Assembly: GCF_010093025.1 (NCBI RefSeq)
Contig: NZ_CP048114.1
Span: forward strand, 2,542,001-2,606,000
Origin: Edaphobacter sp. 12200R-103
GTDB lineage: Bacteria > Acidobacteriota > Terriglobia > Terriglobales > Acidobacteriaceae
Length of the DNA: 64,000 bases
Direction of reading: 5' to 3'
Shown: one piece after another, positions 25,852-34,191 of the stretch
Position numbering within the stretch: the first letter of the stretch is position 1
How the letters are laid out: each line of letters begins with the position of its first letter
Program-made: the position numbers and the translations under genes
Notes under the pieces: generated by a model
What the model was told of the DNA's origin: nothing
What the model saw: only the letters and a program-made list of their open reading frames with translations
Databases searched by the model: none

Positions 25852-27246
25852 TCACAGCTTCTTGGCCGGAACAGCGGAGAAGAGGCTGATGAAGCCTTCG
25901 CCCATTGTGGGGTGGGCGACGACGATGTCTCGCAGCGCCGTGTAGGGTAGCTTGGCAGACATGACGACCTGAACGGGCACGAGCAGATCCGACACGCCGG
26001 GTCCGAAGGCGCTGAAGCCGAGGACGCGGTCGTCGTCAGAGACGAGAGCCTTGAGGAAGCCGCGGGTCTCTGAAAGCGTGCGCGAACGGAGGACTGCTGC
26101 CATGGGGATACGTGCGAGTCGATAGGGTATGCCCTGCTTTGTTGCCTCTGTCTCGGAGATGCCAATCTGGGCCAGCTCAGGATCGATGAAGGTGCAGGAT
26201 GGGACCTGGCGGCCCGTTGTCGAGCGATTTCCTCCGGCGAGGTTGTCGCGCACGATGCGGAAGTCATCGAAGGAGATGTGGGTAAAGTAGGGCGAGCCTG
26301 CACAGTCGCCCATCGCCCAGACACCAGGAGCGGTGGTCTCCAGCCGGTCGTTGACCTTGATGTGACCTGCGGGTGTCAGCTCGACTCCGGCCGCTTCCAG
26401 ACCGATGCCCTGCGTGTTTGGGGTGCGCCCCGTAGCGACCAGAAGGTGCGTTCCTTTGATCTGCGATGCCACACCGTCAGCCGTGATATGAAGGGTGACG
26501 CCTGCTCCGGAGACTCCTTCGACGCGATCTACGGTGGCGTGGGTAATGATCTGGATGTCTTCGTCGCGGAAGAGTTCTGTGATCGCGACCGAGATGTCAG
26601 GGTCCTGCTGGTGCGCCAGGTGGGAGTTGCGCTCAACGATGGTGACGCGGGAGCCGAAGCGGCGCATCGCCTGGGCGAACTCGAGGCCGACGAAGCCTCC
26701 TCCGAGGACGATCATGTGTTCCGGGAGGACGTCGAGCTCCAGGGCCTCGACGTGGGTGAGAGGATTGGCCTCTAACAGACCGGGAGCAGGGCTGATGGTC
26801 GCACGCGAGCCGGTATCGATGAAGATCTGATCGGCGCGAAGAGTACGGGTTCCCCCGTCGAGCAGATCGACCTGGATCGTCTTCTCCGCGACGAAGTGGC
26901 CGAAGCCCATGGCGATCTCGGCCCCGCTCTTCTTGAAGTTGTTGAGATGCAGCTCCTGCAGGCCGTCAATCATCTTTTGCCTGCGGGTGCGAACGCCCGC
27001 CATATCGACGCGCCAGCCGTTATGGACCATGCCGAACTCGGCGCCTCGCTGGAAGAAGGAGGCGACCTTCGCGCTGTGAATGACGTTTTTGCTGGGCAGG
27101 CAGGCGAAGTTGGGGCAGGCGCCGCCGATCTTCTTCTTCTCGATCGCCGCTACCCGAAGGCCCTGCGAACCGAGGTGCCAAGCCATAAATTTGCCGGCTT
27201 CGCCGGTACCGAGCACAAGCGCATCATAGATTTCAGGGGCGGACAT
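25852..27246 (-). CDS. FAD-dependent pyridine nucleotide-disulfide oxidoreductase (mercuric reductase/lipoamide dehydrogenase-like)
   Basis: 464 residues, class I disulfide oxidoreductase layout: FAD loop GTGEAG (13-18), redox-active CxxxxC as GGACPNFACLPSK (Cys44, Cys49), NAD(P) loop VLGGGFVGLEFAQ, FAD-contact VWAMGDCAGSPYFTH, and dimerisation domain with VVAHPTMGEG near the C-terminus (His-Pro of the family). The redox motif departs from the usual GGTCxNxGCxPSK: Ala-Cys-Pro-Asn-Phe-Ala-Cys. No mer genes or pyruvate/2-oxoglutarate dehydrogenase subunits are adjacent, so neither mercury reduction nor E3 function should be assumed. A strong Shine-Dalgarno AAGGAGGT precedes the ATG. Convergent with dapD (30-base gap). 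Confidence 0.88.
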   Translation of the reverse strand: MSAPEIYDALVLGTGEAGKFMAWHLGSQGLRVAAIEKKKIGGACPNFACLPSKNVIHSAKVASFFQRGAEFGMVHNGWRVDMAGVRTRRQKMIDGLQELHLNNFKKSGAEIAMGFGHFVAEKTIQVDLLDGGTRTLRADQIFIDTGSRATISPAPGLLEANPLTHVEALELDVLPEHMIVLGGGFVGLEFAQAMRRFGSRVTIVERNSHLAHQQDPDISVAITELFRDEDIQIITHATVDRVEGVSGAGVTLHITADGVASQIKGTHLLVATGRTPNTQGIGLEAAGVELTPAGHIKVNDRLETTAPGVWAMGDCAGSPYFTHISFDDFRIVRDNLAGGNRSTTGRQVPSCTFIDPELAQIGISETEATKQGIPYRLARIPMAAVLRSRTLSETRGFLKALVSDDDRVLGFSAFGPGVSDLLVPVQVVMSAKLPYTALRDIVVAHPTMGEGFISLFSAVPAKKL

Positions 27247-27401
27247 CGTGACCTCCTTAAAATGGGCGGCAGCTCAGGCAGTTCAAGGCAGGCCTTAATG
27301 GCAAGCGCTAATCGCTTAACAGTGTCGCACGGCAACTTGAATGCTCTGAAAACGAGGCCCTATACAACTGTTTGCAACCGGGTCATCAAGGCCACCAATG
27401 C

Positions 27402-27407
27402 TAAGAT
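27402..27407 (+). promoter_or_regulatory. TANNNT box upstream of rnj
   Basis: TAAGAT ends 9 bases before the RNase J ATG at 27417. AAGG at 27410-27413 could act as a weak ribosome site, so leadered initiation is also possible here. Confidence 0.4.
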
Positions 27408-27416
27408 TTAAGGCTC

Positions 27417-29081
27417 ATGGCACAAGATAAATTGAAGCTGATTCCGCTGGGAGGGCTGGGCGAGTTCGGTATGAACTGCATGGCACTCCGCTGGCAGGAT
27501 GACATTATCGTCATCGATGCCGGCCTGATGTTTCCCGAAGACGAGCTGCTGGGGGTAGACATCGTCGTCCCGGACATCAGTTACCTGACGGAAAACCGCG
27601 ACAAGGTTCGCGGCATTGTTCTAACCCATGGGCATGAGGACCACATTGGCGGCCTCCCGTGGATTCTCTCGGAACTGAACGTCCCGGTCTACGGCACGGA
27701 GTTCACCCTGGCCTTTGTCGAAGGCAAGCTGGAAGAGCATGAGCTGCTGGACGACGCGGAGCTGAACGAGATTCTTCCCGGCCACAAGGTCACCCTGGGA
27801 CCATTCTCCATTCTCCCCATCCGGGTGACGCACTCGCTGGTGGATTGCGTGGCGCTGGCGATCTATACGCCGGTGGGCATTGTTCTGCATACTGGCGACT
27901 TCAAAGTGGACCTGTCCCCGACGGACGGACGCCCCTTCGACTTGCAGGCATTTGCCGAACTTGGCAAGCAGGGCGTGCTGGCGCTCCTGCAGGACTCCAC
28001 CAACGTGGATCGCAGAGGCTATACGCCCAGCGAAAGGGCAGTGCGCCCACGGCTGGACGAGATCTTCGGACAGACGAAGAAGAAGCTGTTCTTCAGTTGC
28101 TTTTCCTCATCGATTCATCGGCTTCGCCTGGCGATGGACCTTGCAGCCGAACACGGTAGAAAAGTTGCCATCATTGGGCGTTCGCTGGACAATGCCACCG
28201 AAATTGCGCAGGACCTGGGCTACCTGGACCCCGCGCCGGGGCTGCTGATCCATCCGGGTCAGATTAAGGACTTCCCGCCGGAGAAGCTGTGCATCATGAT
28301 CAGCGGCACGCAGGGCGAGCCGATGAGCGCGCTCAGCCGGGCGGCAGTGAACAATCACAAATTCGCCCGCATTGACGCTGGCGATACCGTACTGATGAGC
28401 TCGCGAGTCATTCCGGGGAACGAGAAATCGATCTACCGGGTGATCGACCATCTGGAGCGGCGCGACGCCAAGGTGATCTACGACGACGGCACCGCTGGCC
28501 TGATCCACGTGAGCGGTCACGCCAGCCAGGAAGAGCTACGGCTGATGATCAATCTCGTCCGGCCAAAGTTCTTTATCCCCATCCACGGGGACTATCGCCA
28601 TCTGAAGCGACACGTCGAGCTGGCTTCGTCGATGGGCATGGTCGAGCAGGCGATCCTGATGGAAGACGGCGAGGTCCTGGAGCTGGACAGCACTTCGGCG
28701 GTGAAGACCGGAGAAGTGACGGTCGGACGCGTCTGCATCGACTCCGGCGGCGCCGCGTCTGATGTCGTCGAGGACCTCGTGATCCGCGATAGAAGACATC
28801 TGAGCGAAGACGGAATCGTATTGCCGATCATTGCCATCAATAAGGGCACTGGAAAACTTGAAAACCTTCCCGAGATCGTGATGCGTGGAATGGCTGTGCC
28901 GGAAGAGGGGCTGATCGCGGAGGCCAGGCAGGTCGTCCAGAGAACTCTCGATGGCTCTTCGAGCGAAGAGAAGGCCGACTACGGGGTGGTCAAGGAGAAG
29001 ATCCGGACCGACCTGAAGCGCTTTATCCAGAAGAGCATGAGCCGGCGTCCGCTGATTATGCCGGTCATCCTGGAGATCTGA
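27417..29081 (+). CDS. rnj: ribonuclease J
   Basis: 554-residue metallo-beta-lactamase/beta-CASP nuclease with 5'-3' exo- and endonuclease activity in mRNA decay and rRNA processing. LGGLGEFGMNCM at the start, HGHEDH (His71-His76) as the zinc site, THSLVDCVALAI and HTGDFKVD as further metal-ligand blocks, the beta-CASP insert (about 205-360, with FFSCFSSSIHRL), and HVSGHASQEELRLMINL with PIHGDYRHLKRH, then the RNase J C-terminal domain. Length is normal. Divergent from the oxidoreductase gene. Confidence 0.96.
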   Translation: MAQDKLKLIPLGGLGEFGMNCMALRWQDDIIVIDAGLMFPEDELLGVDIVVPDISYLTENRDKVRGIVLTHGHEDHIGGLPWILSELNVPVYGTEFTLAFVEGKLEEHELLDDAELNEILPGHKVTLGPFSILPIRVTHSLVDCVALAIYTPVGIVLHTGDFKVDLSPTDGRPFDLQAFAELGKQGVLALLQDSTNVDRRGYTPSERAVRPRLDEIFGQTKKKLFFSCFSSSIHRLRLAMDLAAEHGRKVAIIGRSLDNATEIAQDLGYLDPAPGLLIHPGQIKDFPPEKLCIMISGTQGEPMSALSRAAVNNHKFARIDAGDTVLMSSRVIPGNEKSIYRVIDHLERRDAKVIYDDGTAGLIHVSGHASQEELRLMINLVRPKFFIPIHGDYRHLKRHVELASSMGMVEQAILMEDGEVLELDSTSAVKTGEVTVGRVCIDSGGAASDVVEDLVIRDRRHLSEDGIVLPIIAINKGTGKLENLPEIVMRGMAVPEEGLIAEARQVVQRTLDGSSSEEKADYGVVKEKIRTDLKRFIQKSMSRRPLIMPVILEI

Positions 29082-29110
29082 CCCCGTGTTTAGGGTTTTA
29101 CACATGTACC

Positions 29111-29143
29111 AGCAGGGCGCCGTAAAGGCGTCCTCGCTGCTTT
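29111..29143 (+). terminator. possible terminator after rnj
   Basis: AGCAGGGCGCC - GTAAA - GGCGTCCTCGCTGCT folds into an imperfect stem (GCGCC/GGCG core and AGCAG/CTGCT base) followed by TTTAA. 30 bases after the rnj stop. The stem has mismatches, so strength is doubtful. Confidence 0.4.
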
Positions 29144-29195
29144 AAGAGGTATCGCAGCGGGTACGCGCGAACGGAATTCTGGCGAATCTCCATCG

Positions 29196-29201
29196 TAAGA
29201 T
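29196..29201 (+). promoter_or_regulatory. TANNNT box upstream of the small ORF
   Basis: TAAGAT ends 5 bases before the ATG at 29207 of a 29-codon reading frame, not before the patatin gene itself. Confidence 0.4.
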
Positions 29202-29206
29202 GAACC

Positions 29207-29296
29207 ATGACCTTCGGTTACTGCAAAGATTTGCCGCTCAAGCCGTTCCGGCCAGAGCGGCGGCGTGCAAGCAAGAATCAGGTCGAACCATTGTGA
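29207..29296 (+). CDS. candidate upstream ORF (29 residues) before the patatin-barrel gene
   Basis: ATG ACC TTC GGT ... TTG TGA encodes a basic 29-residue peptide beginning MTFGYCKDLPLKPFRPERRR. Its stop (29294-29296) lies four bases before the ATG of the downstream membrane-protein gene, a spacing that permits translation re-initiation, and the downstream ATG has no good Shine-Dalgarno. The TAAGAT box directly precedes it. It has no hydrophobic core and no recognised homology. It may be chance; ribosome profiling or conservation of the frame would decide. Confidence 0.35.
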   Translation: MTFGYCKDLPLKPFRPERRRASKNQVEPL

Positions 29297-29300
29297 CGAT

Positions 29301-31550
29301 ATGTTGAGTCTTACATCTCCCCGCTGCCTGCGCCTGGCGCTTGCAGCAACGCTTCTGGCGATCGGAACAACGGTTGCAGCGCAACAAAATCCGGCTTTTA
29401 CGAACAGAGTGCAACAGACTGCTCCTCTGGGTGGAAAGGCGCGCCCGAAGATCGGACTGGTACTCGAAGGCGGTGGAGCGCTGGGATTTGCGCATATCGG
29501 CGTGCTTGAGTGGATGGAAGAGCACCATATCCCCGTCGATTCCGTTGCAGGAACCAGCATGGGCGGACTGGTCGGCGGATTGTATGCTTCCGGGCTGTCG
29601 CCAGATGAGATACGCAGTTTTGTAGAGCATATTGACTGGCCCTCCGTTCTTAGCGGGCAGGTTCCCTTCCCTGCTCTGAGCTATCGCCGCAAGGAAGATA
29701 AGCTCGCCTATCCGAACCACCTGGAGTTTGGGCTGAACCATGGCGTGACACTGCCCAGCGCATTGAACTCGGGAGCGGCGGTGGGACTGCTTTTCGATCG
29801 CACCGTGTTGCCCTACTGGAACCTGAGGAGCTTCGACGATCTTCCGATTCCCTTTCGATGCGTCGCTACGGAGCTCAACACCGGTCAACCTCACGTGTTT
29901 GAGGACGGCTCCCTGTCGCAGGCGCTGCGGGCGACGATGTCGATCCCTGGATTATTCGCTCCGGTGCATCATGGCAACGAGATCTATGCCGATGGAGCCG
30001 CGGTCGATAACCTGCCGGTCGATGTTGCCCGCGAAATGGGTGCGCAGGTGGTGATCTCCTCCTATCTGAATGCCGGGCCGGTCCAAAAGGATGTGCTGAG
30101 CTCGATGACCGGCGTGATGGGACGCAACATCTCCATCATGGTGGCCAATAACGAGATCAACAGCCTGAAGAACTCCGATATTGTGGTCTCCTCCGACGTC
30201 TCCAAGGTGGGAGCGCTCGATTTCGAGAAGCACGATCAGATCATTCCATTGGGATATGAGGCCGCGGGACTTGAGTCGAACGAGCTGGAGAAGTATGCCT
30301 TGAATGACGCGGACTGGGCAGCCTATATGGCTGCGCGCAAGGCACGCCGCAGGACGGAGGTTCCTGTTCCCCAGTTTATTGAGGTCTATGGGATCAGCGG
30401 CACCTCGCAGGCGGACATTCACGCGCGGTTCCAGGAGTTTATTGGGAAGCCTATCGATACTGCGGCAATTGAGAAGACCATTGCAGTCGTGCAGGGAACG
30501 GGACTCTACTCCACGATCAACTACAACATGACGGAGAAGGACGGCAGGATAGGCCTGCTGATCCGCCCGCGGAACAAGACATGGGGTCCGCCATTCATGA
30601 ATCTCGGCATCCCCATCCTTGCCAATGACGCCAACAATGTCCAACTGGGTATCGGCGTGCGGGCTACGTTTTTCAACATGTATGGAGCCGGTTCGGAGCT
30701 TCGGCTGGATGGCGCGCTGGGTCAGCCCGCAACTCTGAGCGCGGAGCTTTTCAAGCCCCTGAAGGTCGGCTCCAAGGCGTTCGTTGCACCTCATGCTTAT
30801 CTATCGCGGCAGATCAATCCGTACTATGTGGGGAATCAGCAGTTGGAGCAGTACCGGGAATACCGCAACGGACTGGGCCTGGATCTTGGATACCAGTTCA
30901 ACGCCCGGACGGAGCTGCGGATCGGCGAAGATGTTCAGTGGTTCAATGAGCACCGCACGATCGGCACCGATGGAGAGCAGGAGTTCAGCCTCATTCCATT
31001 CGTCAGCCGAGTGCGGTTTCAATACCTCGGTCAGAACGATGTCATGGTTCCGACGTCGGGCAGCGCAATCTCGACCTCCTATAACTACTTCACCAAGCGG
31101 CCGAACGACGCCGGGGGATACTCCCAGCTTTCAGGGCGGCTGGAGCAGTTTATTCCCATCCGATCGAAGGGTATTCTGTTCGGTCAGGCGCAGGGAGGAA
31201 CAAGCTTCGGCGCCGATAACCTGGGGCTGGCGGGGCTCACCCTCGGCGGCCCCCTGCGCCTGAGCGCCTATGCCCGGAATGAGCTGCTGGGAACCGATTA
31301 CTTCCTGGGGCAGGTGGGGTATCTGCATCTGCTGGCGCGGCTGAACCCAATCTTTGCGGATGCGGTATACGCCGGGGGCGTCTACGAGATCGGTAAGATG
31401 TACGGCGGCAATGCACAGACGCCTTCGACTCCCAATGATGTGGCGGGCGCCCTTGTCATCAAAACACTGATTGGGCCGGTATTTGGAGGCCTGAGCATCG
31501 GGGACAGCGATCATCGCCGCTGGTTCTTCGGGGTGGGCCGGATCTTCTAG
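29301..31550 (+). CDS. patatin-like phospholipase fused to an Omp85-type barrel (PlpD-like)
   Basis: About 749 residues. Signal peptide (LRLALAATLLAIGTTVAAQQ), then a patatin lipase domain: oxyanion loop LEGGGALGFAHIG (55-67), nucleophile elbow GTSMG (Ser86), catalytic Asp231 in YADGAAVDN. After residue about 350 a POTRA-like segment (FIEVYGISGTSQADIHARFQ) leads to a C-terminal beta-barrel ending VFGGLSIGDSDHRRWFFGVG-RIF, with a final aromatic residue as in outer-membrane barrels. This is the type Vd secretion architecture (PlpD of Pseudomonas, FplA of Fusobacterium). Likely surface or periplasmic phospholipase A. An in-frame GTG at 29265 would extend the N-terminus by 12 residues; the ATG is preferred because the signal peptide then has normal length. 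Confidence 0.9.
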   Translation: MLSLTSPRCLRLALAATLLAIGTTVAAQQNPAFTNRVQQTAPLGGKARPKIGLVLEGGGALGFAHIGVLEWMEEHHIPVDSVAGTSMGGLVGGLYASGLSPDEIRSFVEHIDWPSVLSGQVPFPALSYRRKEDKLAYPNHLEFGLNHGVTLPSALNSGAAVGLLFDRTVLPYWNLRSFDDLPIPFRCVATELNTGQPHVFEDGSLSQALRATMSIPGLFAPVHHGNEIYADGAAVDNLPVDVAREMGAQVVISSYLNAGPVQKDVLSSMTGVMGRNISIMVANNEINSLKNSDIVVSSDVSKVGALDFEKHDQIIPLGYEAAGLESNELEKYALNDADWAAYMAARKARRRTEVPVPQFIEVYGISGTSQADIHARFQEFIGKPIDTAAIEKTIAVVQGTGLYSTINYNMTEKDGRIGLLIRPRNKTWGPPFMNLGIPILANDANNVQLGIGVRATFFNMYGAGSELRLDGALGQPATLSAELFKPLKVGSKAFVAPHAYLSRQINPYYVGNQQLEQYREYRNGLGLDLGYQFNARTELRIGEDVQWFNEHRTIGTDGEQEFSLIPFVSRVRFQYLGQNDVMVPTSGSAISTSYNYFTKRPNDAGGYSQLSGRLEQFIPIRSKGILFGQAQGGTSFGADNLGLAGLTLGGPLRLSAYARNELLGTDYFLGQVGYLHLLARLNPIFADAVYAGGVYEIGKMYGGNAQTPSTPNDVAGALVIKTLIGPVFGGLSIGDSDHRRWFFGVGRIF

Positions 31551-31586
31551 TCTTTTTGCGAGACAATCCGCTTCAAGCGGGCCATT

Positions 31587-31592
31587 TATGAT
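31587..31592 (+). promoter_or_regulatory. TANNNT box upstream of the threonine dehydratase-like gene
   Basis: TATGAT, a near-consensus -10, ends 8 bases before the ATG at 31601. No Shine-Dalgarno between. Confidence 0.5.
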
Positions 31593-31600
31593 GGCTCACT

Positions 31601-32626
31601 ATGAGCGAGTTTGTGACCCTGGATGAGATACGGGCAGCGAAGGAAAGGATCAGCGGAGTTGCCGTACGGACGCCGCTTTACCGGGTTGAGAGAGCGCGCC
31701 TGCGCATGGCGAAGCTGCCTGAGCCGAAGTTCGATCTCTACATCAAGGCCGAGAGCGAACAGCCAATTGGGAGCTTCAAGCTGCGTGGCGCCTTCAATAT
31801 GGTCTCGCGACTTTCGCCGGAGGCACGGTCCCGCGGAGTCATTACCTACTCAAGCGGCAACCACGCGCAAGGCGTAGCCTATGCGGCGAGGGCGCTGGGC
31901 GCGAAAGCCGTTATCGTAATGCCGTCCAATGCTCCGGCGGTGAAGAAGGCCGCAACGAAGGCACTGGGAGCGAAGATCGTGGAGGTGGGGCCGGCCTCGT
32001 CGGAGCGCCGCATCAAGGCCGAAGAGCTGGTCGAGGAATTTGGCTATGCCATGATTCCGCCCTATGACGCTCCGGAGATCATCGCCGGTCAGGCGACGTG
32101 CGGGCTGGAGATCGTGGAGCAGCTTCCGGACGTCGATTTGGTGATCTCCCCGGTCAGCGGCGGCGGCCTGCTGAGCGGAGTAGCAACTGCGGTCAAGCTG
32201 GCCGCTCAGGAGGGCCTTGCCTCTGCCGATATAAATGTATGGGGCGCCGAACCGGAGTTGTCAGCAGATGCGCGCGAGAGCTTCTACTCCGGGAAGCTGG
32301 TGGAGTGGCCCGCGGAAAAGACCGTGCGCACCATTGCCGACGGCCTGCGGACGCAGAGCATGGGGGTTCGGAACTTCGAGCATGTACTGCGGTTTGTCGA
32401 TGGAATCGTTTCGGTCAGCGAGCAGGAGATCTTCACGGCGATGCGCACCATTCTGACCGCAACCCGGCTGGTCGCTGAACCGAGCGGAGCGGTCACGCTG
32501 GCTGCCGCGCTGTTTCATGCGGATGAGTTTCCTGAAGTGCGCAAGGTCGCGGTCATTCTGAGCGGAGGGAACCTGGAACCCGAACTTAGGGAGAAGCTCG
32601 GTGCAGAGATTGCAGCAGGTGGGTGA
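31601..32626 (+). CDS. PLP-dependent threonine/serine dehydratase family enzyme
   Basis: 341 residues, fold-type II PLP enzyme. IGSFKLRGA places the Schiff-base Lys at 60; SSGNHAQGVAYAA is the Asn-loop; PVSGGGLLSG the phosphate-binding loop; LSGGN near the C-terminus contacts the pyridine nitrogen. There is no C-terminal ACT-like regulatory domain, so it resembles catabolic threonine ammonia-lyase (TdcB) or serine racemase rather than the long biosynthetic IlvA. It would make 2-oxobutyrate from threonine. Exact substrate specificity cannot be read from sequence. Upstream thrC elsewhere in the window makes threonine. Confidence 0.87.
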   Translation: MSEFVTLDEIRAAKERISGVAVRTPLYRVERARLRMAKLPEPKFDLYIKAESEQPIGSFKLRGAFNMVSRLSPEARSRGVITYSSGNHAQGVAYAARALGAKAVIVMPSNAPAVKKAATKALGAKIVEVGPASSERRIKAEELVEEFGYAMIPPYDAPEIIAGQATCGLEIVEQLPDVDLVISPVSGGGLLSGVATAVKLAAQEGLASADINVWGAEPELSADARESFYSGKLVEWPAEKTVRTIADGLRTQSMGVRNFEHVLRFVDGIVSVSEQEIFTAMRTILTATRLVAEPSGAVTLAAALFHADEFPEVRKVAVILSGGNLEPELREKLGAEIAAGG

Positions 32627-32670
32627 TTGAGATGGGTCGCTGCCTGCGCACCCGGGAGCGCCGTCTAATC

Positions 32671-32676
32671 TAATAT
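32671..32676 (+). promoter_or_regulatory. TANNNT boxes at the SH3/TPR gene start
   Basis: TAATCT (32666-32671) and TAATAT (32671-32676) overlap the first possible ATG (32675). TAATAT ends 7 bases before the second in-frame ATG at 32684, which favours that as the real start. Confidence 0.4.
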
Positions 32677-32683
32677 GTCGGCT

Positions 32684-33694
32684 ATGAGGATGATCGATTT
32701 GGGGCGTGCGGGCGTCGTTGCGATGCTGGTAGCAGCATGCGCGAGCGTATGGGCGCAGAAGCGGGACAACAGCTCGGGGTACGACCTTGCAGCACGCGCC
32801 ACGGTTCTACATGAGGCGAACGTCTATGTTGCAGCCGATCCAAATTCACAGCGAGTGTCGACAGTTCTGCCGGGACACGAGGTGGTCGTTGTGGAGCGCA
32901 GCTCGCCCTGGGTAAAGGTCTTCGCCAACACGGACGTGCAGGAAGATCCGGAGGACAAGCCTGAGTTCGGGGACGAGAATGCTCCTACGCCGGCATCGGG
33001 CTGGATTCGGGATAAAGGGGTTGTGGGCCCGACGACGCCGGAGGGGGATGTAATTCTCTATGGTGCGGCGGCGAATCTCGAAGACGCGGCCAGCAGGCCC
33101 AACGCACCGAAGAATGCCGCGATGCAAGCGCATCTGCTGTATCGACGGGTCTCTGACTACTTTCCGCAGTCGAGACTGGCACCCGAAGCAGCGTGGCGGT
33201 CGGCCGACATCCGATGGCAGTTGGAGAAACGTGACATCAGTTCCCTTCCTTCAGCCCACGAGCAGGACCCCATCCTTCGCCCAACGATCTACGAAGGCGA
33301 GATGAAGAAGATTATCAAGAATGATCGGGGCTCGAAGTACGCCGCCATGGCAGCGTACGAGATGCTGGACAACAAGCTGTGCGGCGACTGGCAGGGACTT
33401 CCCAAATGCCCGGAGAAGGAGGCCGATCTCTACGAGAAATACGCGCGACAGTTTCCGGATGGACCTCGGACGGCACAGGCACTCTACAACGCTGTCTACC
33501 GCGAGGCCACGATTGTAACGATGTATACGGTTCAGGAAGATAAGAAGAAGGCGGATGCGGCTGCATCCAAAACCCAGGCCCTGGCTGCGGAGATGAAGAC
33601 GAAGTTCCCGCAGGCGGACGACACCGCTCGCGCTGTCAGCATCGCATACAAGGTTGCGCAGGGGATCCCTATCTATGGCAATGATCGCGATTGA
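32684..33694 (+). CDS. secreted SH3-like / TPR-like protein, function unknown
   Basis: About 336 residues. N-terminal hydrophobic segment GVVAMLVAACASVWAQ contains a plausible lipobox (VAAC) and also a signal peptidase I site (VWAQ), so it is either a lipoprotein or a soluble periplasmic protein. Residues about 30-110 (ATVLHEANVYVAADPNSQRV onward) look like a bacterial SH3 domain; an acidic loop follows (QEDPEDKPEFGDEN). The rest (about 135-330) is helical with YPP-like repeats (YRRVSDYFPQSRLAPEAAWR, YEKYARQFPDGPRTAQALY) typical of TPR/BamD-like solenoids. ATG at 32675 is an alternative start. Its 3' end overlaps the next gene by 20 bases. Confidence 0.75.
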   Translation: MRMIDLGRAGVVAMLVAACASVWAQKRDNSSGYDLAARATVLHEANVYVAADPNSQRVSTVLPGHEVVVVERSSPWVKVFANTDVQEDPEDKPEFGDENAPTPASGWIRDKGVVGPTTPEGDVILYGAAANLEDAASRPNAPKNAAMQAHLLYRRVSDYFPQSRLAPEAAWRSADIRWQLEKRDISSLPSAHEQDPILRPTIYEGEMKKIIKNDRGSKYAAMAAYEMLDNKLCGDWQGLPKCPEKEADLYEKYARQFPDGPRTAQALYNAVYREATIVTMYTVQEDKKKADAAASKTQALAAEMKTKFPQADDTARAVSIAYKVAQGIPIYGNDRD

Positions 33695-34148
33695 CGGCCA
33701 GGACGTGATAACGCGAGAGATTGCAATGGAAGACGCCGAAGCTGTCGCGGAACTCAGCGGCCAGCTTGGGTATGAGACATCGACCCAGAAGGTGAAAGAG
33801 CGGATCGCAACGATGCTCCCGCTCGAGAAAGATCACCTCGCGCTGGTGGCAGTCGTTCGGGGCGAGGTCGCTGGGTGGATTGAGGCGGAGATAGCAAGAC
33901 ACCTGCAGTCGGAGCCGCATGCCGTGATCACCGGGCTCGTCATCCGTGACGGCTATCGATCGCTCGGGATCGGCAGCCGCTTGTGTGCGCAGGTAGAAGA
34001 CTGGGGTCAGCAGAGAGGGATTTCAATCATACGGGTTACCTCCCGGATGACCCGCGAACAGGCCCATCGGTTCTACCTGAGAGAAGGCTTCGTACAGGTC
34101 AAAACCTCAGCCGTATTTGAGAAGATACTCTCCTCCGAGACCGAATAA
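33675..34148 (+). CDS. GNAT-family N-acetyltransferase
   Basis: About 157 residues with the GNAT fold: AMEDAEAVAELSGQLGY (helix 1), a central strand and VIRDGYRSLGIGSRLCAQVE with the acetyl-CoA-binding R/Q-x-x-G-x-G/A-like motif (YRSLGIGSRL), then RFYLREGFVQV near the C-terminus. Acetyl acceptor unknown. The start overlaps the SH3/TPR gene by 20 bases, with AGGGGAT upstream of ATG 33675; ATG 33681 is also possible. The overlap implies co-transcription. Confidence 0.85.
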   Translation: MAMIAIDGQDVITREIAMEDAEAVAELSGQLGYETSTQKVKERIATMLPLEKDHLALVAVVRGEVAGWIEAEIARHLQSEPHAVITGLVIRDGYRSLGIGSRLCAQVEDWGQQRGISIIRVTSRMTREQAHRFYLREGFVQVKTSAVFEKILSSETE

Positions 34149-34179
34149 TCATCTTCAGGGAAGATTCAGGCTGAGCATG

Positions 34180-34185
34180 TAGCAT
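34180..34185 (+). promoter_or_regulatory. TANNNT box upstream of uppP
   Basis: TAGCAT ends 6 bases before the ATG at 34192; no Shine-Dalgarno in the gap. Confidence 0.45.
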
Positions 34186-34191
34186 GACATT

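Noticed and set aside
25852..27246. Mercuric reductase
   Set aside because: There is no N-terminal metal-binding domain, no C-terminal Cys pair and no mer genes nearby.
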